From assembly GCA_029932675.1 (NCBI GenBank), contig JAOZPP010000014.1, positions 41,470 through 50,982 on the forward strand: a DNA stretch of 9,513 nt. Direction: 5' to 3'. The notes under the pieces were generated by a model. That model saw nothing but the letters and a program-made list of their open reading frames with translations. It ran no database searches and was not told the origin of the DNA. The position numbers and the translations under genes are program-made. Source of the DNA: a bacterium (GTDB taxonomy: Bacteria > SM23-81 > DAOVCL01). Positions 1 to 7,952 of this stretch are shown here, in pieces. Positions within the stretch are counted from its first letter, which is position 1. Every line of letters starts with the position of its first letter.

Positions 1-720
1 GATAGGTGATCGGGCGGGCCTGGCCACCACCTACAACAACATCGGTGGGATTTACAAAGCCCAAGGCAACTACCAAGAGGCCCTTAAATGGTATATGAAG
101 GATCTGAGGATCACAGAAGAGATAGGCGATCGGGCGGGTCTGGCCATCACTTACAACAACATCGGTGGGATTTACCAAGCCCAGGGAGACTACTCGGAGG
201 CACTCAAGTGGTACCAGAAGAGCCTGAAGATCAGAGAAGAGATAGGTGATCGGGCGGGTTTGGCCACCACTTACAACAACATCGGGCTGATTTACGATGC
301 CCAGGGCGACTACCCGGAGGCACTCAAGTGGTATGAGAAGAGCTTGAGGATTCGGGAAGAGATAGGCGATCGGGCGGGCCTGGCCACCATTTATAACAAC
401 ATCGGTGGGATTTACCATGCCCAGGGCGACTACCCGGAGGCGCTCGGGTGGTACGAGAAGAGCCTGAAGATCAGGGAAGAGATAGGCGATCGGGCGGGCC
501 TGGCCACCACTTACAACAACATCGGTGGGATTTACCATGCCCAAGGCAACTACCAAGAGGCGCTCGGGTGGTATCAGAAGAGCAAAAATATCCTTGAGCG
601 GATAGGAAATAAGCATCATCTGGCGATAGTTCTTAAAAACATCGGCCTTCTTTTCCAAAGAATGGGCCAGAAAGAGGAAGCGAAAAAGCACCTTCAAGAG
701 AGCCAGAGGCTTTTTAAAGA
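1..720 (+). repeat. 120-bp tandem repeats coding the TPR units
   Basis: Six head-to-tail 120-bp units start at 1, 121, 241, 361, 481 and 601. The opening bases GATAGGTGATCGGGCGGG recur with at most one or two changes at the first five positions, including synonymous sites. The sixth unit keeps only the first few bases and the protein pattern. High identity at the DNA level points to recent duplication or gene conversion rather than protein-level selection alone. Confidence 0.9.
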
Positions 721-739
721 GCTGGGGTTGGAGAAATAG
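2..739 (+). CDS. Tetratricopeptide (TPR) repeat protein, 5'-truncated by window edge
   Basis: The frame is open from the first bases, so the start lies upstream; the ATG at 95 is an internal Met, not a start. About 245 codons are visible. They consist of 40-residue units with the consensus core TTYNNIGGIYQAQGDYSEAL followed by KWYQKSLKIREEIGDRAGLA, the TPR_12-like pattern of paired helices. Five units are almost identical; the last (from about base 601) is degenerate and caps the array with a charged tail ending in KELGLEK. Such 40-residue TPR arrays form right-handed solenoids that bind other proteins, often as sensor or scaffold parts of larger signalling or NTPase proteins. The N-terminal partner domain, which would define function, is outside the window. 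The stop is TAG. TPR identity is secure; the role is unknown. Confidence 0.9.
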   Translation: MGDRAGLATTYNNIGGIYKAQGNYQEALKWYMKDLRITEEIGDRAGLAITYNNIGGIYQAQGDYSEALKWYQKSLKIREEIGDRAGLATTYNNIGLIYDAQGDYPEALKWYEKSLRIREEIGDRAGLATIYNNIGGIYHAQGDYPEALGWYEKSLKIREEIGDRAGLATTYNNIGGIYHAQGNYQEALGWYQKSKNILERIGNKHHLAIVLKNIGLLFQRMGQKEEAKKHLQESQRLFKELGLEK

Positions 740-858
740 TAACAGTTGGCAGCAGTCAGTTGTCGGTTATTAGGTATCACGAATTTTCCCTGATCCTTGT
801 TCCCTGATCCCCGTGAACTGCTACCTGAACGGCTGGTTTTTATTGGAAGGAGGTTCAG
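740..858. other. Intergenic spacer with short direct repeats
   Basis: This is the 119-bp gap between the TPR gene and the antitoxin gene. It holds an 11-bp direct repeat, TTCCCTGATCC, at 786-796 and 800-810, and CAGTTG-like words near 744-760. I see no convincing terminator or promoter. It looks like low-complexity dispersed-repeat filler. Confidence 0.5.
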
Positions 859-1098
859 ATGAAGATCGCTACATTATCTAAAGATGGCAAGCTCGTTCTG
901 CCGGAGGAGATAGCCAAGAAATTTACAGAGGCAGATAAATTTGTGGTCATAGAAGAAGGTGGGATGGTGATACTCAATCCCATCAGGATACCCGATGTCA
1001 GCGAAGTTGCCAAAAGGGTGAAGGATACAGAACCTATGTCTCTGGAGGAGATCTCTGAGGAGGTGCATCGTTATCGAAGGGACAAAAGGGGGGAATGA
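859..1098 (+). CDS. AbrB/SpoVT-type antitoxin
   Basis: This is a 79-residue protein. Residues 1-45 (MKIATLSKDGKLVLPEEIAKKF onward, then FVVIEEGGMVIL) match the swapped-hairpin AbrB/MazE fold, with the usual 'lysine-rich strand, LPEEI' turn. The charged C-terminal part (46-79) is where such antitoxins normally contact the toxin. A strong AAGGAGG at 847-853 sits 5 nt before the ATG and fixes the start. The stop codon overlaps the ATG of a PIN-domain frame (ATGA at 1095-1098), the classic antitoxin-toxin arrangement. In known systems the antitoxin binds its own operator and neutralises a PIN ribonuclease. Here the partner is broken, so the gene may now be an orphan antitoxin or regulator. Family assignment is confident; the exact subfamily is not. 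Confidence 0.8.
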   Translation: MKIATLSKDGKLVLPEEIAKKFTEADKFVVIEEGGMVILNPIRIPDVSEVAKRVKDTEPMSLEEISEEVHRYRRDKRGE

Positions 1099-1520
1099 TA
1101 AGGGTGGTATTTGATACCAGCGTTATGATTTCTGCTTTATTATAGGAAGGTTTGCCCAACGAGTTATTGGGATTGGTAAAACTTGGGAAAATTCGGCTAT
1201 ATACCTCTTTCAAGATATTGGTTGAATTAGAGGAAGTGCTTAACAGGAAGAAATTCAGAGAAAGAATCCAAAGGTTGCAAACTACTGTAAATGGGGTAGA
1301 AGCGATAACGGAAATTTACTAAATTAGAGACGAATCCGATGTCATCAAAGAGGACCCAGAGGACAATAAGTTCTTGGCCTGTGCCGTCTCTACGGGTGCA
1401 AACTACATCATTTCTGGGGATAAGCATCTTCTAAATTTGGCCTCTTATCAAGGAGGGGGTATTTTGACTCCCAGGAGATTCTATGAGAAAGTACTGGGCG
1501 AAGGGTTCCAAAGAAGTTAA
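1095..1520 (+). pseudogene. PIN-domain toxin (VapC-like/COG1569-like), two in-frame stops
   Basis: Reading from ATG 1095, which overlaps the antitoxin stop, gives a single frame of 141 positions with PIN features throughout: VVFDTSVMISALL (acidic D7), LVELEEVL (E44), DPEDNKFLACA (D90) and NYIISGDKHLLNL (D109), ending at TAA 1518-1520. PIN proteins are Mg2+-dependent ribonucleases using this acidic cluster. The frame is broken by TAG at 1143-1145 (codon 17) and TAA at 1320-1322 (codon 76), with no frameshift. The first stop follows SALL, where relatives often carry Trp, so a TGG to TAG change is likely. The full protein cannot be made by normal decoding, and no good restart with a Shine-Dalgarno motif follows either stop. 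The uninterrupted reading of both halves suggests fairly recent inactivation. Confidence 0.82.
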
Positions 1521-1532
1521 AGAACCCGGCAT

Positions 1533-2955
<1,423 letters not shown>

Positions 2956-2960
2956 TATCT

Positions 2961-3046
2961 CTTTCTGGACGCAGATTGGGCAGGATAATTTTTATAAGTC
3001 CTTAGTGATCTGCGTTAATCTGTGTCCCATAGAGTCGTCCAGAGAG
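2961..3046. repeat. Inverted-repeat spacer between eno and ftsB, with alternative pairings
   Basis: CTTTCTGGACG (2961-2971) can pair with CGTCCAGAGAG (3036-3046) over 11 bp including one G-T pair. The overlapping GGACGCAGATT (2967-2977) can instead pair with AATCTGTGTCC (3017-3027) with one G-T. The two foldings exclude each other. The section 3008-3027 also contains an imperfect 10-nt tandem, ATCTGCGTTA/ATCTGTGTCC. No T-tract follows, so it is not an obvious terminator. It may be a dispersed palindromic intergenic repeat or an mRNA-processing/attenuation element. Confidence 0.55.
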
Positions 3047-3079
3047 CGTTAAGTTCAACAAAGGAGGAGAGGGCCTTTT

Positions 3080-3415
3080 ATGGGCTCTAAGGTAAAGGAT
3101 AGTTATCTCAGGGGTAAGAGGCCTCCCCTATTCCTTCCCAGGAGGTTTAGGTTCTTCCTACTCCTCCTGGGGATTTCCCTCCTATCCTATATCTACATCG
3201 GGGGGGACTATGGGTTCTTACAGATGTCCTCCCTCCGATCTCAGGTGCAAACCCTACAGAGGGAGATAAAGAGGGAGATGGTGAGGAAGGCAGATCTGGC
3301 CAGGAAGATCGAACTTATAAGCCAAGACAGCACATTTATGAAGAGATACATCCGCCAGGAGATGGGGATGACCAAAAAGGGGGAGAAGCTCTACTGGTTT
3401 AAGGAGGAAAAGTGA
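3080..3415 (+). CDS. ftsB: FtsB/DivIC-family cell division protein (septum formation initiator)
   Basis: This 111-residue bitopic membrane protein has a basic cytoplasmic N-terminus (1-23, rich in K/R), one transmembrane helix (about 24-40, FFLLLLGISLLSYIYI), the GGDYGFL junction, a coiled coil (about 47-82) and the family tail FMKRYIRQEMGMTKKGEKLYWF (86-107). FtsB/DivIC proteins pair with FtsL through the coiled coil and activate septal peptidoglycan synthesis at the divisome. GGAGG at 3063-3067 lies 12 nt before the ATG, a rather long gap, but no better start exists downstream. Location right after eno matches a common bacterial gene order. The next gene starts inside its stop codon (GTGA). 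FtsB and DivIC cannot be told apart from sequence this short, so the symbol is tentative. Confidence 0.85.
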   Translation: MGSKVKDSYLRGKRPPLFLPRRFRFFLLLLGISLLSYIYIGGDYGFLQMSSLRSQVQTLQREIKREMVRKADLARKIELISQDSTFMKRYIRQEMGMTKKGEKLYWFKEEK

Positions 3416-4044
3416 GTTTCAAAGAGCACAAATTCTGGAAGAGACTGAGAAATCGCTTTATAGCTGGGCTGGTCATTCTTACTCCAGTTGTGATTACCGC
3501 CTATGTCTTTATTCTCCTCTTTCTTAAGGTGGACAGCCTCCTCGGCCCTCTTATCTATAGATTTGTGGGATGGGAGATCCCCGGGATGGGCTTCTTAGCC
3601 ATTCTGCTATTGATCTTCTTCACTGGTTTAATTGCCAGAAACTACTTGGGACGTAAGTTCATTGGTTTTGGGGAGAAGATATTAACCAAAATCCCCCTCA
3701 TCAGCCGCATCTACATAGCCCTGCAACAGATCAGTCAAACCTTTCTCGCCCAGAAGAGAGCCATCTTTAAGGAGGCGGTCTTGATAGAATACCCCCGGAA
3801 GGGACTCTATGCCATTGGCTTCGTTACATCCCAGATGGAAGATGGCAAGATGTTAGGGATCTTCCTTCCTACTACTCCCAACCCTACTTCGGGTTTTCTC
3901 CTCTTCCTTCCAAAGGAGGAGGCAGTACCATTACAGATGAAGGTCGAGGATGCCCTTAAGCTGGTAATATCCGGTGGGGCTGTTGCTCCCCAAGGAAAGC
4001 TGTGGGATCTAAAAGGGAAACCAGGGAGAGAAGGTGAAGCGTGA
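3412..4044 (+). CDS. DUF502 family membrane protein (COG2928)
   Basis: This 210-residue protein is recognisable as DUF502. It has two transmembrane helices (about 16-38 and 57-76), the GLIARNYLGR motif (72-81), IPLISRIYIALQQ (94-106), VLIEYPRKGLYAIGFVT (123-139), PTTPNPTSGF (153-162) and VEDALKLVISGG (178-189). The function of the family is not established; the conserved soluble C-terminal part and two membrane spans suggest a membrane-anchored accessory role. The start is GTG 3412, overlapping the TGA of the ftsB-like gene (GTGA), with GGAGG at 3403-3407. Its 3' end overlaps mgtE by 11 nt. This tight packing predicts translational coupling and similar amounts of the three proteins. Confidence 0.88.
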   Translation: MSFKEHKFWKRLRNRFIAGLVILTPVVITAYVFILLFLKVDSLLGPLIYRFVGWEIPGMGFLAILLLIFFTGLIARNYLGRKFIGFGEKILTKIPLISRIYIALQQISQTFLAQKRAIFKEAVLIEYPRKGLYAIGFVTSQMEDGKMLGIFLPTTPNPTSGFLLFLPKEEAVPLQMKVEDALKLVISGGAVAPQGKLWDLKGKPGREGEA

Positions 4045-5368
4045 GGAGATAGAGAAAAGAATTGCTCAAAGAGATAAAAAATGGCTGAATAAGTTCTTCT
4101 CCCATAGTCATCCGGCAGATATAGCCACTCTCCTTGATAGGGCGGATGATGACGATAAGGCCTGGCTTTTTTCCCTATTGAGCAGTGAACGAGCTGCCGA
4201 TGTCTTAGCTGAGGTCCAGGAGGAGACCGCTCGCAGGATCCTGAAAGAGCTGGACGCGAAGAGACTCTCTGGAATTGTTACTGAGTTGGAATCAGATGAG
4301 GCAACGGACATCGTGGGGGAACTTTCCCCCGCGAAAAGGGAGAGGGTCCTGCGGAGGATAAAGCCTGAACAGAGGGCGGAGCTCAGGCAGCTTCTAAAAT
4401 ATGGGGAGGAAACCGCCGGAGGAATAATGGCCACAGAATATGTGGCCGTTAATGACCAGGTTACAGCAGACGAAGCCATCGAGCAGATTAGGGCACAGGC
4501 TGATGAAGTTGAGGATATCTATAACGTCTATGTATTGGATAAAAACGGCAAGCTGGTAGGGCACCTTCCCCTGAAAAAACTCTTTCTCAGTAGTGGGAAG
4601 ACCAAGGTCTCTAAGATTATGGATCCCGAAGTGGTCAAGATAACCACCGATATGGATCAAGAGGAGGTGGCCAACATCTTCTCTAAGTATGATTTGGTGG
4701 CTGTGCCCGTGGTGGATAAAAGGGGGAAGCTTGTGGGAAGGATCACGGTTGACGATGTGCTCGATGTGATGGAGGAGGAGTTCACTGAGGATATGTATAA
4801 GATGGCCGGTTCTGATGGGGAGGAACTCTTGACCAGCTCGCCATTTAAGGTAGCCAGGATAAGGCTCCCCTGGTTGTTTATCTGTCTCTTTGGAGAGATG
4901 ATTTCTGCTGGGGTGATAGGCTACTTTTCTGGCACCCTAAGACAGGTCATCGCTCTTGCCGCCTTTATTCCGGTAATAATGGCCATGGGGGGAAATATTG
5001 GTATCCAATCAATAACGATAACGGTGAGGGGAATAGCCACCGGGCGTATAGATCTTTCCCAGAGAGGGAAGCTTTTACTCCGGGAGATTGGGATTGGGGC
5101 TCTGATGGGGACAGCTTGTGGACTCTTAGTGGGGTTCTTAGCCGTGCTGAGGTATGCTGAATTTACCTTAGCTCTGATTGTGGGCACAGCAATGTTCTCC
5201 GCTATAACAGTATCAGCCACCTTTGGGGTATTTATCCCCCTGGCCTTTAAATACCTGAGGATTGATCCGGCAGTGTCCGCTGGTCCTTTTATCACTACTG
5301 TAAACGACATAGTGGGCTTAGGCATATATTTCCTCTTGGCTACCCTTATGCTCAGATGGTTGACTTAG
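4034..5368 (+). CDS. mgtE: MgtE-type magnesium channel/transporter
   Basis: This 444-residue protein has the full MgtE architecture: an N-terminal superhelical domain (about 1-125, with EESDEATDIVGELSPAKR-like repeats), a tandem CBS pair (about 130-250, IMATEYVAV and VAVPVVDKRGKLVGRITVDDVLDV), a plug helix, and a membrane domain with five helices (about 278-442). GGNIGIQS (319-326) and DPAVSAGPFITTVND (411-425) line the pore; D425 probably corresponds to the pore Mg2+-binding aspartate known in Thermus MgtE. The cytosolic domains sense intracellular Mg2+ and close the channel when it is high, so control is largely at the protein level. The start is GTG 4034, inside the 3' end of the DUF502 gene. 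No M-box riboswitch is expected or seen at this internal operon position. No frame damage is apparent. Confidence 0.95.
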   Translation: MKREEIEKRIAQRDKKWLNKFFSHSHPADIATLLDRADDDDKAWLFSLLSSERAADVLAEVQEETARRILKELDAKRLSGIVTELESDEATDIVGELSPAKRERVLRRIKPEQRAELRQLLKYGEETAGGIMATEYVAVNDQVTADEAIEQIRAQADEVEDIYNVYVLDKNGKLVGHLPLKKLFLSSGKTKVSKIMDPEVVKITTDMDQEEVANIFSKYDLVAVPVVDKRGKLVGRITVDDVLDVMEEEFTEDMYKMAGSDGEELLTSSPFKVARIRLPWLFICLFGEMISAGVIGYFSGTLRQVIALAAFIPVIMAMGGNIGIQSITITVRGIATGRIDLSQRGKLLLREIGIGALMGTACGLLVGFLAVLRYAEFTLALIVGTAMFSAITVSATFGVFIPLAFKYLRIDPAVSAGPFITTVNDIVGLGIYFLLATLMLRWLT

Positions 5369-5558
5369 GTTATTCGGGAATATTCAAAAGTTCTGAAAGG
5401 CAGGGGAATGTTTAGCGCGGTATGCCCCTGTTAGGGGTGAGGCCAGAAAAGTCCCTATATGGAGACCTTTGCAAGCCAATTTCGGATTGGAAGCCCCGAA
5501 CGCTCTCACCGCTCAGGGGGGAAGACGAGAACCCTTTCTATCACCTTTAAACTTTCCT
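5369..5558. other. 190-bp mgtE-recO spacer with several small hairpins, unassigned
   Basis: No gene is convincing here. Visible structures are CAGGGG (5401-5406) pairing with CCCCTG (5425-5430), or CCCCT (5425-5429) pairing instead with AGGGG (5433-5437); a CCAAT/ATTGG hairpin at 5476-5490; and CCCC (5494-5497) opposite a G-run (5516-5521). None has a T-tract, so none is a clear terminator. The frame of recO stays open back to 5397, but the residues are not RecO-like. I could not match the region to a known riboswitch or small RNA. Confidence 0.45.
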
Positions 5559-6329
5559 ATGCCCCTTTCGAAAGCTGAAGGAGTGGTCCTCAGAGGGATT
5601 AAGTTCGGAGAGACGAGTAAGATCGTGGCCCTCTATACCAAAGAGTTGGGCAAAATCAACCTTATGGTCAAGGGCGCGAGGAGCCCTCGCCGCGGATTGG
5701 CTTCAACCTTACAATTTCTATCCCATATCGGAGTTGTTTACTACTTCAAGGAGGGGAGAGGGCTGCAGTTCCTTTCCCAAGCCCATCTCATCAACCCCTT
5801 TTGGGAGATAAAGGGCAACTTGGAGCGGTTTTTGATTGCCAGTGCCGGAACGGAGTTTATCTCTCGACTGCAGATCGGCCAACAAAGCCATCCTGATCTC
5901 TTTCTGCTTTTGATAAATTTTCTGGACAGGGGGGGGAATATCGCCCCTCAATACCTTAAGCCTTTGCTCGTCTCCTTTCTTCTCCAAGCCTCACAGCTTT
6001 TAGGCTATGGTCCCTCCTTCTCCCGCTGTATCCACTGCGAAAGGGATATTCTCAGCCAAGGGGAAGGAGATCTGCTCTTTAGCCCTGAGGGTGGTGGGGT
6101 CATCTGTAATGAATGTGTAAAGAGGAATGGTTATTATCTTAAACCCTCGGCAGACCTGATCAGAGCATTAAAACTCCTTTCTTCCGGCCTGGAGAGGGTG
6201 GAGGAAGTGGGGATCAACGACTTCGATTTTGGCTCTGCTTATAGGCTTCTCAATCCCTTTTGGGAATATTATGCGCCGGGGTATCGAAACCTCAAGTCCT
6301 TAGAAGTTTGGCAAGAGGTAGGGGGGTAG
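5559..6329 (+). CDS. recO: DNA repair/recombination protein RecO
   Basis: This 256-residue protein is close to the usual RecO length. It has an N-terminal OB-fold (about 1-80: MPLSKAEGVVLRGIKFGETSKIVALYTKELGKI-like start, then VKGARSPRR), a helical domain, and a four-cysteine zinc site C157-x2-C160 ... C183-x2-C186. RecO works with RecR (and RecF) to load RecA onto SSB-covered single-stranded DNA in gap repair and recombination. The open frame extends 30 codons upstream to a TTG at 5469, but only the ATG at 5559 gives the family N-terminus. Unusually, no Shine-Dalgarno motif precedes this ATG; the upstream bases are pyrimidine-rich. A TAAACT at 5548-5553 could serve as a -10 box for a leaderless mRNA, but no -35 is visible. 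The recO-glyS order is common in bacteria. Confidence 0.93.
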   Translation: MPLSKAEGVVLRGIKFGETSKIVALYTKELGKINLMVKGARSPRRGLASTLQFLSHIGVVYYFKEGRGLQFLSQAHLINPFWEIKGNLERFLIASAGTEFISRLQIGQQSHPDLFLLLINFLDRGGNIAPQYLKPLLVSFLLQASQLLGYGPSFSRCIHCERDILSQGEGDLLFSPEGGGVICNECVKRNGYYLKPSADLIRALKLLSSGLERVEEVGINDFDFGSAYRLLNPFWEYYAPGYRNLKSLEVWQEVGG

Positions 6330-6442
6330 GGCGTAGAGTGAACAGAAAATGGCGATGTTTTAGTTTTTATATGGTAATCGTTAATTCTGCCAATTGTAGG
6401 TTGGGGGACGATTAGTGTAACTTCAATAAAGGAGAAGAACAG
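6330..6442. other. recO-glyS spacer
   Basis: The 113-bp gap ends in the glyS ribosome binding site. I see no T-box elements (no AGGGTGG-like antiterminator motif), no terminator hairpin and no clear -35/-10 pair. Confidence 0.4.
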
Positions 6443-7735
6443 ATGCCTATAGAAAACCTGATGGATAAACTTGTCTCTCTCTGCAAAAGGAGGGGTTTTA
6501 TCTTTCAGTCCAGCGAGATATATGGAGGGATAAATAGCTGTTGGGACTATGGCCCTCTGGGAGTGGAGCTGAAGCGGAACATAAAGTTGGATTGGTGGCG
6601 GAGGATGGTTCAGTTAAGGTCAGATATCGAGGGTATTGATGCCAGCATACTTATGCATCCAGATGTCTGGAGAGCATCAGGTCATGTGGAGAGCTTTACC
6701 GATCCCCTGGTGGATTGTAAGAATTGCAAACAGAGGTTTAAGGCAGACGAAATAGAGGGGGATAGATGCCCAGCCTGTGGCGGGGAGCTAACCCCAGTTC
6801 GCCAGTTCAATCTGATGTTTAAGACCTTTATGGGACCAGTGGAGGAGGAGGCCTCAATTGTCTACCTGAGGCCGGAGACCGCGCAGGGGATTTATGTGAA
6901 TTTCTTAAATGTTCTCAACCCTTCCCGACAGAAAATCCCCTTTGGCATTGCCCAGATAGGTAAGGCGTTCAGGAACGAGATCACTCCAGGCAATTTTACC
7001 TTCCGCACCCGAGAGTTTGAACAGATGGAGATGCAGTATTTCGTCAAGCCGGAAGAGGGTGAAAAATGGTTGGAGTATTGGAAGGAGATAAGGATGAACT
7101 GGTATGTGGGTCTGGGGATAAAAAAGGAGAACCTCAGATTCCATCAGCATACTCCTGAGGAGCTTCCCCACTATGCCAAGAAGGCTTATGACATTCAGTA
7201 CCATTTCCCGTTTGGCTGGAAAGAGTTGGAGGGGATTCACGATCGCACAGATTATGACCTCTCCAGACACAGCAAATATTCGGGGAAGAGGCTGAGTTAC
7301 TATGATGAGGAAACGAAGGGCCATTATATTCCCTACATCATAGAGACCTCCGCTGGGGTGGACAGGACCCTACTGACTCTCCTCGTTGACGCATACGATG
7401 AGGAGCCAGAAAGGGTAGTTCTAAGGCTCCATCCCCGAGTTGCTCCCCTGAAAGCGGCCATCTTCCCTTTAGTGAAGAGGGATGGAATGCCAGAAAGGGC
7501 GAGGAAGATAGAGGAGTTGCTTCGTCCCCATTTCAACATCTTCTACGATGAATCCGGGGCCATAGGGAGGAGATACCGCCGCCAAGATGAAGCGGGTACC
7601 CCCTTCGGGATTACCGTTGACTCCCAAACCGCCGAGGATGATACGGTAACCCTGCGGGAGAGGGATAGTATGGAACAGGTAAGGGTGAAGATAGATGATC
7701 TAATTTCGGAGATAACAAAAAGAGTAAATACTTGA
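6443..7735 (+). CDS. glyS: Glycyl-tRNA synthetase, dimeric class II type
   Basis: This 430-residue enzyme attaches glycine to tRNA-Gly in the cytoplasm. It is the single-chain alpha2 form rather than the GlyQ/GlyS alpha2beta2 form. It opens with KRRGFIFQSSEIYGG and WDYGPLG (34-40). It carries a zinc ribbon, C92-x2-C95 and C109-x2-C112, inserted between class II motifs. Motif 2 is FRNEITPGNFTFRTREFEQMEM (177-197) and motif 3 is around SAGVDRTLLTLL (303-314). The HGTP anticodon-binding domain spans about 325-430 (LRLHPRVAPLKAAIFPL, DESGAIGRRYRRQDEAGTP). The length is near the short end for this type, with no missing core motif. AAAGGAG at 6428-6434 lies 8 nt before the ATG. It is followed directly by intrinsic terminators, so it ends the transcription unit. 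Confidence 0.97.
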   Translation: MPIENLMDKLVSLCKRRGFIFQSSEIYGGINSCWDYGPLGVELKRNIKLDWWRRMVQLRSDIEGIDASILMHPDVWRASGHVESFTDPLVDCKNCKQRFKADEIEGDRCPACGGELTPVRQFNLMFKTFMGPVEEEASIVYLRPETAQGIYVNFLNVLNPSRQKIPFGIAQIGKAFRNEITPGNFTFRTREFEQMEMQYFVKPEEGEKWLEYWKEIRMNWYVGLGIKKENLRFHQHTPEELPHYAKKAYDIQYHFPFGWKELEGIHDRTDYDLSRHSKYSGKRLSYYDEETKGHYIPYIIETSAGVDRTLLTLLVDAYDEEPERVVLRLHPRVAPLKAAIFPLVKRDGMPERARKIEELLRPHFNIFYDESGAIGRRYRRQDEAGTPFGITVDSQTAEDDTVTLRERDSMEQVRVKIDDLISEITKRVNT

Positions 7736-7760
7736 GGAGCTTTTTAAAAAGCCTCCTTTT
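7736..7760 (+). terminator. Intrinsic terminator 1 of glyS
   Basis: GGAGC-TTTTT (7736-7745) pairs with AAAAAG-(C)-CTCC (7746-7756), leaving one bulged C, and is followed by TTTT (7757-7760). It begins at the base after the glyS stop codon. The A-T-rich centre will open into a loop, leaving a short GC stem. Confidence 0.65.
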
Positions 7761-7821
7761 CCATCGTTCGATGTTTGTTTCGAAGTGGTGAGGACCAGAG
7801 GGAGATTCTGGCACAACCTTG
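7761..7821. other. Short segment between two terminators
   Basis: The 61 bp contain two small inverted repeats, TTCGA/TCGAA (within about 7765-7783) and CCAGA/TCTGG (within about 7795-7811). I see no reading frame, tRNA or clear promoter. It may be only spacer, or the body of a small RNA ended by the second terminator. Confidence 0.35.
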
Positions 7822-7854
7822 ACCTCTCCCCGCTAAACCGGGGAGAGGTTTTTA
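7822..7854 (+). terminator. Strong Rho-independent terminator
   Basis: An 11-bp perfect stem, ACCTCTCCCCG (7822-7832) with CGGGGAGAGGT (7839-7849), closes a six-base CTAAAC loop and runs into TTTTT (7849-7853). Stem, loop and T-tract are all canonical. No T-tract is present in the reverse sense, so it acts on + strand transcription. It insulates glyS from the insertion sequence 35 bp downstream. Confidence 0.92.
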
Positions 7855-7888
7855 TCTCTTTTCTTGGGGCAATGCCATGAGATTTTTT

Positions 7889-7915
7889 GGTGGCGCATCA
7901 AAAATTGTTGCTAAT
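7889..7915 (+). repeat. Left terminal inverted repeat of the IS
   Basis: This 27-bp end begins GGTGGCGCATC and ends TTGCTAAT. It matches the reverse complement of 9092-9118 at 26 of 27 positions. Confidence 0.9.
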
Positions 7916-7952
7916 CAGATCTTTGAAAGCCAGAATCTTTAAGTAAATCAAT

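Noticed and set aside
1143-1322. Stop-codon recoding (UAG/UAA read as sense) in the PIN frame
   Set aside because: Two different stops are involved, both are used as genuine terminators of other genes in the window, and no recoding structure is evident.
3900-4040. Mg2+-sensing M-box riboswitch before mgtE
   Set aside because: mgtE begins inside the preceding gene, leaving no untranslated leader.
4108-5325. Long antisense frames opposite mgtE
   Set aside because: They are shadows of the mgtE codon pattern with no start signals or recognisable domains.
5469-5558. Upstream extension of RecO by 30 codons from a TTG
   Set aside because: The extension has no RecO similarity and the family starts at the MPLSKAEG segment; a nearby GGAG is too close to the TTG to be persuasive.
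6330-6442. Glycine T-box leader before glyS
   Set aside because: The spacer lacks the T-box antiterminator sequence and a terminator hairpin.
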